DNA of 33,282 bases from Desulfobacteraceae bacterium (GTDB taxonomy: Bacteria; Desulfobacterota; Desulfobacteria; Desulfobacterales; RPRI01), in contig RPRI01000045.1 in NCBI GenBank assembly GCA_003818505.1, forward strand, positions 1 to 33,282. The letters run 5' to 3'. Below, in pieces: positions 24,674 through 33,214 of the stretch; positions within the stretch are counted from its first letter, which is position 1; each line of letters starts with the position of its first letter. The position numbers were made by a program, and so were the translations under genes. The notes beneath the pieces were generated by a model. It saw only the letters and a program-made list of their open reading frames with translations, made no database searches and was not told the origin of the DNA.

Positions 24674-25987
24674 ATGGAATATTTATCAACAGATAAGATC
24701 CTTGTCATTGACTTGGCAACATCTGAAATTGAAGAAACAGCACTGGATGAATCTCTTGTCAGCGAAAAAATAGGTGGAGCCGGAATAACCAAATACCTCT
24801 ACGATAAATTTCAAAATGATGATCCCATTGTTATTGGAACCGGGTTACTCACAGGCACAACCTGCCCAGCGTCCGCTATAGGGTTGATTACGGCTAAAAG
24901 TCCTGTTACCGGAAAATTGTGCCACTGCCCCATAATATATAAGGTTGGTATAGAGATCAAGTTTTCGGGCTACGATCATATTGTTGTTAAAGGAGTATCA
25001 GATAACCCTGTGTACCTTTGGATCCACGATGGTGTTGCTGATATCTCCGATGCTTCGGAAATCTGGGGTAAGGATGTCTGGGAGTCAACGGATTCACTGC
25101 GTAAGCATGTGGGAGACGACCTTCTCCAGACTATGATAATCGGCAAAGCCGGCGAAAACAGATCTGATTATGCACAAATTTGTTATAACTACTGGAGCAG
25201 CCCTGATCGTTTTGGATTTGGCAAACTTTTTGGCAGCAAAAAGCTTAAAGGCCTGGCCTTCAGAGGCATGGGACTCATAGAGGTCGCTGATCATGAAAAT
25301 TTTGTCAGGCGTTCGCTTGAAATCCTAAAGGAGATTAAAACGAATGATTTCATGACGAAAAAAGGCATCGCAGAGATCGCCTCAGCCCTTGGCGAAGCGG
25401 GTATAAAAGAGTGGCTGGAACCCATTGTGCATAGACACAGCGCTGACTATTTCACTCCCTATGCTACCAATACCGCTGTTTTTCTTGATGAAGATCCAAA
25501 ACGTGTTGAGGAAAGCAAGGTCGCTGAACCTGGAGTGCTTATTTCGGATGTCCCTGCCCTGCTCGCATTTAAAAAGCTGGGGCTTTCGGCTGAAGATACT
25601 GGCCGTGCATTTAAAGCATGTGCAAAATACGGCATTGACCCTGCGGCTGTTGCCGAGCTTTCCGGAAAATCAAGCCTGCAAGAGATTGTCGATTCGTTTG
25701 ATGGATTAAGCGGCACTGTCACCTTGAAAGGCAAGGGCCACTTCAGTTCCTGGTGCCCCTTGAAACCCATTTTTAATAATTTTGGGCTTTCCGGAGACGC
25801 TGCCAAGGACGAAACCTGGTGGGAAAGAAGGCAGGCAATTGCCCTGATATTTGGAATCCAGCCAATTTTTTCTATCATGTGCCCTGAGCTGTCGGAAGAG
25901 AAACTGTTAGAACTATCTCGTATTGGAACAGAACTCGATCTTACTCAGGATATCCTGGACAGGGTTGTAGCCGATCTTTTGAAATAA
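24674..25987 (+). CDS. Short aldehyde:ferredoxin oxidoreductase-like protein lacking usual cofactor motifs
   Basis: The 437-residue protein is recognisable as AOR-like from its N-terminal domain: IGGAGITKYLYDKF, an SPVTGKL...GIEIKFSGYDHIVVKG segment, PVYLWIHDG and the long linker. AOR enzymes (about 600-650 residues) oxidise aldehydes or reduce acids with a tungsten bis-pterin and one [4Fe-4S] cluster. Here the CxxCxxxC cluster motif of domain 2 is absent, the middle is shortened, and the C-terminal D-x-L-G-L-C pterin motif is replaced by ALIFGIQP. The stop is followed after 13 bp by the next gene, and no remnant is seen in other frames, so it is not a simple frameshift. It may have another cofactor state or a non-catalytic role. 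Confidence 0.82.
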   Translation: MEYLSTDKILVIDLATSEIEETALDESLVSEKIGGAGITKYLYDKFQNDDPIVIGTGLLTGTTCPASAIGLITAKSPVTGKLCHCPIIYKVGIEIKFSGYDHIVVKGVSDNPVYLWIHDGVADISDASEIWGKDVWESTDSLRKHVGDDLLQTMIIGKAGENRSDYAQICYNYWSSPDRFGFGKLFGSKKLKGLAFRGMGLIEVADHENFVRRSLEILKEIKTNDFMTKKGIAEIASALGEAGIKEWLEPIVHRHSADYFTPYATNTAVFLDEDPKRVEESKVAEPGVLISDVPALLAFKKLGLSAEDTGRAFKACAKYGIDPAAVAELSGKSSLQEIVDSFDGLSGTVTLKGKGHFSSWCPLKPIFNNFGLSGDAAKDETWWERRQAIALIFGIQPIFSIMCPELSEEKLLELSRIGTELDLTQDILDRVVADLLK

Positions 25988-26000
25988 CTGAGTTGCTTTA

Positions 26001-27326
26001 ATGAATCTTTACCAGTCATATGCAGACATAAATTACGAACTATCGCAGGGAAAGGCCCGATATATCATAAAGGGAGATACCGATATAAGGATTTCCGGAG
26101 TCCCTGATCCTGAATGCAGACGGATGCGCTATCCTAAGATCGGCATATATGCAGGTAGCGGTACTTCCCACTCCTGGCTCTGGTTTGTGGATATGTTCGA
26201 GAAGATGGGTTTTTTAAATCTGTTTTTTTTAGATGAGACAGCCGTAAAGAATTATGGATTGGACCACTTGGATGTTATGGTAATATCCGGAGGTGATACC
26301 TTTGCAGTTGCAGAGTCCCTGGGTCAACGAGGGGCTGAAAATATCAAGTCTTTTGTAGTGCATGGAGGGATCTATATAGGTTCCTGTGCCGGGGCCTATC
26401 TTCCCATGAATTCATCAAAAAAACCCTTGAATATGTTTAATTTTATCGATGTAAAGATCACAAACTTAAGCAAAACACTGCCTGAATCTGTAAGGGATTC
26501 CTGCAAATTCTGCACATCCTATGGATGTGACTTTGTGTTTCATCCGGTCCGGGAGGAGGTCCGACTCAAATCCACCAACATTTTCACCGCTATCTCTGAA
26601 TTTAATGCTCCCATGTACGGTGGGCCCGGCATGAAAGTCTCCGATACAACCACTGTTCTGGCTTACTATTGCGGTTTTACCGAAAAGACATCCTTTCTTG
26701 TCAACGAGGCAATTGCTTCAAAAACCCTGGTTGGACAGGCGGCCATTGTCCGCATACCTTCAGGCAAAGGCTGTTTCTACCTTTTCGGCCCCCATCTGGA
26801 ACACCCCGATTATCCTTATGCCAACAAATATGTTGCAGATGCAATCTTCTGGGAGACTGGAAAATGCAAGGAAATGACTATATCGGACAACGAAAAGAGC
26901 AAGTTCGCAGTAGGCACTGAAATCTTATCCGGAAAAAGAGCCAATGATTTTATCAGGGAACTTAAACGTGAGCTGAGTAATTCCAGGATTGCCGCATCCG
27001 GTCTGGAATTTATTCCCATTCGCTGGTTAATCGGGAAAAAGGTTTACGAACCTGAAAAAATCAGAGTCTTTCTCGAATCCATGTGGAAGCGGATAAAACC
27101 ACTTGAGAAGCGAGAAGGGTTTAAAATTAAACCAGGCCTTACGGAACAGATTGTTAAGTGCGCCAAACAGACCACAGAAGAGATTCGAAAGATTAAAACA
27201 GGAGTGGATAACAGTATAGACACCCTGAATTCGGCAACTTTAGCTTTTGACTTGCTGCACAGATTGTCCATATCTTTTTTTGAGCTTTATTTTCAGGACC
27301 CAATTGATAACATAGTGCCGCATTAA
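26001..27326 (+). CDS. Class-I glutamine-amidotransferase-like (BPL_N domain) protein
   Basis: The 441-residue protein has an N-terminal class-I GATase-like fold of the BPL_N kind (biotin-protein ligase N-terminal). KIGIYAGSGTSHSW opens it, VMVISGGDTF follows, and the nucleophile elbow is GSCAGAYL (C129). GPHLEHPD (about 270) supplies the His/Glu pair. The C-terminal 150 residues are helical and charged, and I do not recognise them. No signal peptide is seen. Presence of a GATase-like hydrolase among redox genes is odd: it may modify a cofactor or substrate or act on a peptide. It lies 13 bp after the AOR-like gene. The role is unknown. Confidence 0.75.
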   Translation: MNLYQSYADINYELSQGKARYIIKGDTDIRISGVPDPECRRMRYPKIGIYAGSGTSHSWLWFVDMFEKMGFLNLFFLDETAVKNYGLDHLDVMVISGGDTFAVAESLGQRGAENIKSFVVHGGIYIGSCAGAYLPMNSSKKPLNMFNFIDVKITNLSKTLPESVRDSCKFCTSYGCDFVFHPVREEVRLKSTNIFTAISEFNAPMYGGPGMKVSDTTTVLAYYCGFTEKTSFLVNEAIASKTLVGQAAIVRIPSGKGCFYLFGPHLEHPDYPYANKYVADAIFWETGKCKEMTISDNEKSKFAVGTEILSGKRANDFIRELKRELSNSRIAASGLEFIPIRWLIGKKVYEPEKIRVFLESMWKRIKPLEKREGFKIKPGLTEQIVKCAKQTTEEIRKIKTGVDNSIDTLNSATLAFDLLHRLSISFFELYFQDPIDNIVPH

Positions 27327-27385
27327 AATTTTTCAGACTTAATGGGTAAATGGAATAGCTCTAACATTCACAACAGGAGATTAAA

Positions 27386-28267
27386 TTGCGAACCGGATCA
27401 GTTAACAACAGATTATGGTTTAAAATCAAACTGATCTTTTCTCTGCTGATGGTTTGGTATTCTCTTCAGGCATATTCGGGATTTACCAACGCCTGGGGGA
27501 GTATTGTCTCCGCCTCCCAGTCAGGCTGGTTTGTGGATATGAACCGCTTTTCCAGCTCCGCCCACGGTTCAATCAAATGTGAGGATTGCCATGGCCCAAT
27601 GGCAGGGGCGGGAAAATCCCATCCGGATCCCAAAGTCAAAGACTTTCTAAGGATAGAGACCAAAAAAAATTTTGACTACCAGAGCTGTAAAAAATGCCAC
27701 AAGAATTCTTATGAACGATTTCTCTCGGGGGAACATGCAAAAGCCCTTATCAAAGAACAGGAAACAGGCGTGATGTCCAAAACCGGTCCTGCTCCGATCT
27801 GCGGGGACTGTCACTCCGCCCACTACTCTGTTTCTCATCTATCCCATGCAGAAATCAACAAAGCAATGACAACAACATGTGGATCCTGTCATCCAAGCCA
27901 GATGAAAAGCTATCTTGCCAATTACCATGGCAAAACTGCGGTCAACCTGGGATTTGACAAATCCGCTTCCTGCACCGATTGCCACGGCGCCCATCACTGT
28001 ACTTCTTTGAAGGAGAAGGAGACCGCACTGAAATCATGCCGGAGATGTCACCCGGATGCCCAGCCGCAATTTGCCGATATCATCATCCATGACAGCAAAA
28101 CAGATTTGGATAATAAAAGTGATTCCAAGAAAACAGGCCTTAAGACCGTTCATGCTCTGAGCCTGATTTCATTGATTTTTATTGTTATGGTACTGGCGTT
28201 TTTTTACAGCCACAGCTTTCTGTTGATGTTGAGGAAAATTCACGAAAAATTGAGGAAGCATACATAA
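27386..28267 (+). CDS. Membrane-anchored hexahaem c-type cytochrome
   Basis: The 293-residue protein has an N-terminal hydrophobic anchor or signal (about residues 10-30), six CxxCH haem motifs (CEDCH, CKKCH, CGDCH, CGSCH, CTDCH, CRRCH) and a C-terminal membrane helix (about 255-280). It is therefore a periplasmic multihaem domain held in the membrane. The start is TTG with AGGAG seven bases upstream. It overlaps the cytochrome b gene by one base (TAATG), so it probably forms a complex with it, passing electrons between the quinone pool or membrane and periplasmic carriers. The exact family (NrfH/NapC-like or other) was not resolved. Confidence 0.88.
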   Translation: MRTGSVNNRLWFKIKLIFSLLMVWYSLQAYSGFTNAWGSIVSASQSGWFVDMNRFSSSAHGSIKCEDCHGPMAGAGKSHPDPKVKDFLRIETKKNFDYQSCKKCHKNSYERFLSGEHAKALIKEQETGVMSKTGPAPICGDCHSAHYSVSHLSHAEINKAMTTTCGSCHPSQMKSYLANYHGKTAVNLGFDKSASCTDCHGAHHCTSLKEKETALKSCRRCHPDAQPQFADIIIHDSKTDLDNKSDSKKTGLKTVHALSLISLIFIVMVLAFFYSHSFLLMLRKIHEKLRKHT

Positions 28268-28968
28268 TGGAAACGAAAACAAACCAGATGCATTTCTACC
28301 AGCGGTTCCATGTGCTGCACAGATTGCTGCATATTGTCATTATAGTGAATTTTACGGGTCTGGCCATAAGCGGTTTCTTGCTGAGTCTGAGTCATTATAA
28401 CTGGACGAAAATTCTTGTCTCCATCATCGGAGGAGCAGCCGCAGCAGGTTCCCTTCATCGGTTCTGCGCTGTTTTTCTCTATCTTGGAATTGTTGTTCAC
28501 CTCCTCTGGCTTTGCTATTATAAGATTTCTCTGAAAGGAATTTTGTTCGGTCCTGCTTCCCTCGTCCCGAACTCCAAAGATTTAAACGATCTATATCAGA
28601 ACCTGAGATATGTTTTTGGCAAAGGGCCTCCTCCCCTTTTTGATCGCTTCAGCTATCTTCAGAAAGTGGATTACTGGGCTGTCATGCTTGGAATGCAGAG
28701 CATGGGCATAACTGGCTTATTAATGTGGTTCCCTGAATATTTTTCAACGATACTGCCCGGACACTTTGTCAATGTTGCCAATCATTTCCACTTTCATGAA
28801 GCCACGCTGGCTGTCATGTATATAGGTATCGTACACATGTCCGACACCCATCTTCTTCCAGAGGTTTTCCCCTTGGAGAAATCAATTTTCAATGGAAAAA
28901 TTACAAAAGAAAAACTCGCGGCAGAACACCCTGAAGAGTGGAAACGCATCAATCTGCTAAAGGATTAA
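28267..28968 (+). CDS. b-type cytochrome (formate dehydrogenase gamma/b561-like)
   Basis: The 233-residue membrane protein has about four helices carrying paired histidines: HVLHRLLHIV, LHRFCAVFLYLGIVVH, HFHFHEATL and IGIVHM. This is the layout of Cytb561/FdnI-type haem b subunits. It probably links quinone or the cytoplasmic iron-sulfur partner to the hexahaem cytochrome encoded upstream. The C-terminal tail is charged and cytoplasmic. Confidence 0.82.
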   Translation: METKTNQMHFYQRFHVLHRLLHIVIIVNFTGLAISGFLLSLSHYNWTKILVSIIGGAAAAGSLHRFCAVFLYLGIVVHLLWLCYYKISLKGILFGPASLVPNSKDLNDLYQNLRYVFGKGPPPLFDRFSYLQKVDYWAVMLGMQSMGITGLLMWFPEYFSTILPGHFVNVANHFHFHEATLAVMYIGIVHMSDTHLLPEVFPLEKSIFNGKITKEKLAAEHPEEWKRINLLKD

Positions 28969-29012
28969 CCGGCCTTCAATATAAAAACAATCGAAAGAGT
29001 GAGAACTTCTTT

Positions 29013-30503
29013 ATGAATTCGAAAACGATTATCTCTATTGCTGCCGGTGTTGTAATTATGATAACGCTGGCGGGCTTATACACGATAACGCTGGCAGGCT
29101 TAAATCCGATGCAAAAACAGGTTACCCCCCCAAAGAATTCCGAAACAAAGCCTCAGGTCTGCCTGGATTGCCACAGATTCCCCAACATCAACACCAACGA
29201 AGGGGTATTTGCCTCTAATGCCTTCTGTTACGATTGCCACAGAGAAAAGAACTGTACAAGAAAAATTGACGGAAAAGAAATTACGCTCCAGATTACGCAT
29301 GATGATTTTAACAAAAATCAGAGACAACACCAGTTTGTCGCCTGTATCAAATGCCATACAGACGTGGCCCGTTCGCCCCATAAAACTCTGGCAGGAGCAA
29401 AATGTCTGGAGTGCCATCCCGTCCATGGAGAATCTACTGCCCATGATCCACACTTCAGAGTCAGTTGTCAGGCCTGCCATTTCAAATCCAAATTTGTTGA
29501 GCTCGATCCTAAAGACAATCATATCAAGCTGGCCCACATTACTCTTGAATCCAAGCCGATAAGTCTTGCAGATCACACGCTTGCAGATGTGAACGATTTG
29601 AAATCATGTGAAAAATGCCATTTCAAAAACAATCGCATTGGAGCCCCCGCTGCGGTTCTACCTTCAAAAAGCGCCCTTTGTATTCTCTGCCATAATTCAC
29701 CCCTATCCATGGGCCATCCAATATTCGGTGTAGCAATGCTTATTTTCCTTGTGGGCGTTTTTGCCACCCTGCGATTCTGGTATCTTGGCAGTGTCCAGGG
29801 CGAGGAAAACTCTCTCCATCGCAAGATCAGTTTAAGTTCCGAATCCATTTGGAACATCATTTTTTCAAGACAGATATTCTCCTTATTGAAGATGGTTGTT
29901 CTGGATATTATTTTCCAGAGAAGAATTCTTAAAGAGAGCGTCGGACGATGGTCCATGCACTCACTGATTTTTTCCGCCATTTTAATACGCTTTCTATTAA
30001 GCCTTTTCACGGCCGTCATCTTTTATTTTCATCCCGGTGGGGACTGGACGCTTGCATTAATAGACAAGAACAGCCCATTCACCGCGTTTGCCAACGACCT
30101 TCTGGGTCTTTTCATCCTTCTGGGCATCCTGTGGGCCATGGTTCAAAGGTTCATCATTAAGCCTGTTCATGTAGCAACGGAAAATCAGGATAATATAGCA
30201 CTTTTGATTATCGGGACACTGATTCTTCTCGGCTTTTTTCTTGAAGGCGCACGAATACTGGTTACCCGAATCCCTGCTGAAATGGCGAGTTACTCCTTTA
30301 TCGGGTACCCCCTGTCAAAGGTTTTCTCCATCTTTGGATTGAACTGGACATCCATTTATTCATACCTGTGGTATGCACATGGAATCGTCGGCGCGCTGTT
30401 AGTGGCCTATCTGCCATTCGGTAAAATGCGGCACATCCTCAATACACCTCTTACTTATGCTCTGGAAGAGGTGTCCGGCGTCAGGAAGGAGAAACGGATA
30501 TAA
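29013..30503 (+). CDS. Heptahaem cytochrome c fused to a NarI/HdrE-like membrane cytochrome b
   Basis: The 496-residue protein begins with an uncleaved or cleaved signal helix and has a periplasmic region with seven CxxCH motifs (CLDCH, CYDCH, CIKCH, CLECH, CQACH, CEKCH, CILCH) over the first 255 residues. It then has about five membrane helices resembling nitrate-reductase gamma/HdrE. Likely haem b ligands include H in WSMHSL and YAHGIVG. The ORF track start (28938, GTG) overlaps the previous gene; ATG 29013 is preferred. HdrE-like subunits pair with HdrD-like ones, and an HdrD-like gene follows after 32 bp. This gives a path between periplasmic haems and a cytoplasmic CCG protein. Confidence 0.87.
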   Translation: MNSKTIISIAAGVVIMITLAGLYTITLAGLNPMQKQVTPPKNSETKPQVCLDCHRFPNINTNEGVFASNAFCYDCHREKNCTRKIDGKEITLQITHDDFNKNQRQHQFVACIKCHTDVARSPHKTLAGAKCLECHPVHGESTAHDPHFRVSCQACHFKSKFVELDPKDNHIKLAHITLESKPISLADHTLADVNDLKSCEKCHFKNNRIGAPAAVLPSKSALCILCHNSPLSMGHPIFGVAMLIFLVGVFATLRFWYLGSVQGEENSLHRKISLSSESIWNIIFSRQIFSLLKMVVLDIIFQRRILKESVGRWSMHSLIFSAILIRFLLSLFTAVIFYFHPGGDWTLALIDKNSPFTAFANDLLGLFILLGILWAMVQRFIIKPVHVATENQDNIALLIIGTLILLGFFLEGARILVTRIPAEMASYSFIGYPLSKVFSIFGLNWTSIYSYLWYAHGIVGALLVAYLPFGKMRHILNTPLTYALEEVSGVRKEKRI

Positions 30504-30535
30504 TAAAGGGCTTATATTTAAATGAGGCACTGAAA

Positions 30536-31990
30536 ATGACCACAGCAGAAGAAAAAATATCTGACGTCTCACCGGAAAAAACAGACAGCAAGCAAGATGT
30601 CAGACAGATACCCATACATAATCTGGATATAAAACGTTTAATTGAGCTTGATGCCTGCACGCGATGCGGTGAATGCCTCTCATGGTGTCCAGTATACGAT
30701 CAGGACTCCAAAGAGGGTATCGTTCCACGACGCAAGGTCATCGATTTTCTGAAAATTGCCAGGGCTCAGAACGGATTTCTGGCAAAAATCATGAAAAGTG
30801 AAAATGTCAGGGAATCGTTTAAGAAAGTGATCCGGGCTCTGTTTTGCTATCAGGAAGTGACAGAAGAACAGATTAAAGAGTTTGTTGCCAATCTGTATGA
30901 GTGCTCCACCTGTGGCCAGTGTGAAGTGGTCTGCCCGGCACATATCGATACGGTGAATCTCTGGGAAGATTTGCGAAGACTGATTGTCAGCGCAGGATAC
31001 GGTCCTTTGGAGCCTCAAAAGGCCTTGCGTAAAAGTGTCATTACCTTTGACAACCCTTGGCAGCAGCCTCGATCAGGCAGAACCAAATGGTCGCGGCGGG
31101 CAAAAAAGGACAATCTAATCATCGAAGAACCCAGGGAAATTATCAAATCAAAGGGCAAGGTGCTGCTTTTTTTCGGATGCACGGCATCCTACGATGCCAA
31201 TGTAAAGCAGGTCGCCATCAATACCGTAAATATTCTTGAAGCGCTGAATATTGATTACGGAGTTCTGGGTAAAGATGAAAAATGCTGTGGAAGCGTGTTG
31301 CTCAGAATGGGAGACCCGGAGCATAAACGGCTTTTTCAGGAAAACATCGATCAGTTCAACGGTCTGGGCATAGAAACGCTGATCAGCTCATGTGCAGGCT
31401 GTTTTAAAACCATCATGCAGGACTATCCAAAAGTTGGAAAATTGAATTTTGAAGTCCTGCATACCGTGGAATATTTGGCGCGGCTGCTAAAGAAGGGCAA
31501 ACTAACATTTCCTCATCCGGTCAACCGAATCTGCACCTATCATGATCCCTGCCATCTGGGCAGGGCAACCGGCGGGTTTGATGCGCCGAGGCTTATCATG
31601 AATTCCATTCCAGGGCTCAAACTTATTGAAATGCCAAGAAACAAAGAATATTCACGCTGTTGTGGAGCAGGTGGCGGATTAAAATCAGGGTATCCGGACA
31701 TCCAGAACAAGATGGCACAGAGGCGGGTGAAAGAAGCTGAAGAGACTGGCGCTAAAGAGCTGGTTTCGTGCTGCCCCTTTTGCTATCAGGGATTGCAGGT
31801 CGGCATCTCCTCATTGGCATCTGACATCGTGATCAAAGACATGTCGGCTTATATTGCAGAATCGCTCCTGGGATATGATGTTTTTGAAAGAGCAGATGAG
31901 GATGCAGCCGCCAAAAAGAAGAAAAAGGAAGAGGCGCAACTCTCCGGGGAAGATGAGAAAAAGTTCAAAGAGGCGGATAGTGACGGTTGA
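30536..31990 (+). CDS. HdrD-like iron-sulfur protein with two CCG domains
   Basis: The 484-residue protein has two standard ferredoxin clusters (CTRCGECLSWCP and CSTCGQCEVVCP) and two complete CCG domains (GCTASY...KCCGSV...SCAGCF, then DPCHLGR...RCCGAGGG...SCCPFC). This matches HdrD and the HmcF/TmcB-type subunits of sulfate-reducer membrane complexes. A highly charged Lys/Glu tail of about 30 residues ends the protein and is unusual. GAGG precedes the ATG. It is expected on the cytoplasmic face, bound to the NarI-like subunit. It is paralogous to the 20299-21615 protein. Confidence 0.9.
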   Translation: MTTAEEKISDVSPEKTDSKQDVRQIPIHNLDIKRLIELDACTRCGECLSWCPVYDQDSKEGIVPRRKVIDFLKIARAQNGFLAKIMKSENVRESFKKVIRALFCYQEVTEEQIKEFVANLYECSTCGQCEVVCPAHIDTVNLWEDLRRLIVSAGYGPLEPQKALRKSVITFDNPWQQPRSGRTKWSRRAKKDNLIIEEPREIIKSKGKVLLFFGCTASYDANVKQVAINTVNILEALNIDYGVLGKDEKCCGSVLLRMGDPEHKRLFQENIDQFNGLGIETLISSCAGCFKTIMQDYPKVGKLNFEVLHTVEYLARLLKKGKLTFPHPVNRICTYHDPCHLGRATGGFDAPRLIMNSIPGLKLIEMPRNKEYSRCCGAGGGLKSGYPDIQNKMAQRRVKEAEETGAKELVSCCPFCYQGLQVGISSLASDIVIKDMSAYIAESLLGYDVFERADEDAAAKKKKKEEAQLSGEDEKKFKEADSDG

Positions 31991-31991
31991 T

Positions 31992-32729
31992 ATGTACACA
32001 AAATTCACTTATTGGATGGACAAACAAACTTTTCTTGTTATGCACAAAACTTTGTCAGAAATGGGGATTCCGCTGTATGAAACAAGAAAAGCTATTTGCC
32101 TCCCTTTGTCCAACAAAATCGCATTGGGCTATGTAACACCGGAAGCATGGTCAAACTTTGATATCTGCAAAAGGCAGCTTTCCTGGTATAGCGCATCTCA
32201 ATTTGCGGGCAGATATCTATTAATCAGTGGAACGGATATCAACGGATACGGCTTTGATTTCAAACCATCAACTATCATCTCAAAGGTTAAGTTCAAACCC
32301 AGAAAACTGCCTGGATCAGATAATGGAAAAATTAAGGAACTGACTGACAGAAAGAGTTTTATGCTCTCATGTCCTTCCACCTTTAAGGACATTGAATCAA
32401 TGGACAACGGAATGCAGTTGCGCTGGCTTAAAATTATGGGTATAGGCGGCATCACCTTCAAAGATCTTTTTGCTTTCCAATGCGCCAATCATGCTAATTT
32501 CATTGAACCGGATTATTTTATTGACTCTGAAGAAGGTCCTATACCCTACTCTATTGGCGTGACTAAGCAGGTATGCTCTGCCTGTCTGGAATTTTTCAAT
32601 ATAATCGGCGCAAATTTCAAGAAAAAATTCGTCGTCCCATGTCCTGGCGCTGTTTTGTTTGCCGGGATGTCTGTTAATACCTATTACGAGGTCAAAACAA
32701 TAAGTTTAGACTTAATATCACTGGCTTGA
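31992..32729 (+). CDS. Unrecognised protein, last gene of the redox operon
   Basis: The 245-residue product is not one I recognise. The ORF track starts at 31854 inside the previous gene and gives a Lys/Arg-rich artefact; the ATG at 31992 follows the preceding stop by one base and is preferred for coupling. The protein appears soluble, with no membrane helix. Features are a C-terminal CxxC (QVCSACLEFF), a PCPG segment (VVPCPGAV) and a central CANHANF, which could together bind a metal or cluster. Its position as last gene of the operon suggests a maturation or regulatory role for the complex, but this is speculation. Confidence 0.7.
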   Translation: MYTKFTYWMDKQTFLVMHKTLSEMGIPLYETRKAICLPLSNKIALGYVTPEAWSNFDICKRQLSWYSASQFAGRYLLISGTDINGYGFDFKPSTIISKVKFKPRKLPGSDNGKIKELTDRKSFMLSCPSTFKDIESMDNGMQLRWLKIMGIGGITFKDLFAFQCANHANFIEPDYFIDSEEGPIPYSIGVTKQVCSACLEFFNIIGANFKKKFVVPCPGAVLFAGMSVNTYYEVKTISLDLISLA

Positions 32730-33214
32730 GGTTGTCATAATATATCTTAGACCATTAGTGTTCTGTTAAGATTCAAATAAATTCAATTGTATATGGTCGT
32801 CAGTAATTTTGTTTTTGTGTATATCTGCTGTGCGCACTTGTAATATTGGCATTTTCCCCAAAAGAGTAATACTAAAAAACCGTAAAGTTGTATAGAAGAT
32901 CTGGGCTGTCTTCAATTTTTTCTTTATTATGGCTACCAGAACATACGCTGAAATTGAAATCCGGATTTGATTTTTTTCTGCGTTTTCGGATGTACCATAA
33001 AAGGCTTTAATCCGAAGGTGCTGCTTTATCCATTTAAAAAAACACTTCGACTTGCCATCCGCATCGGTAAAGCTATGTGATTATGGCTGCCGGCAAAGTC
33101 ATATGATTCGTCAAAAGATTTAATTGGTTATAAAGTTTTTAAATATTTTAACCGGATAGTAGCCCGACATCCGCAGTAACGGCTCGAATTTCATCAAAAA
33201 GGCAACTATCTGTT
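32730..33214. other. Gene-free stretch before the insertion sequence
   Basis: About 485 bp of AT-rich DNA without a supported open frame. It must contain the left end of the element whose transposase starts at 33215, but the boundary and inverted repeat could not be located without the right end. Confidence 0.5.

Noticed and set aside
25425-25709. Possible frameshifted remnant of a longer AOR gene in another frame
   Set aside because: The alternate-frame ORF is a shadow with no AOR motifs, and the real frame runs without a break to a stop close to the next gene.
31854-31991. Lys/Arg-rich N-terminal extension of the last operon gene
   Set aside because: It is the out-of-frame reading of the charged tail of the HdrD-like gene. 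ATG 31992 is a better start.
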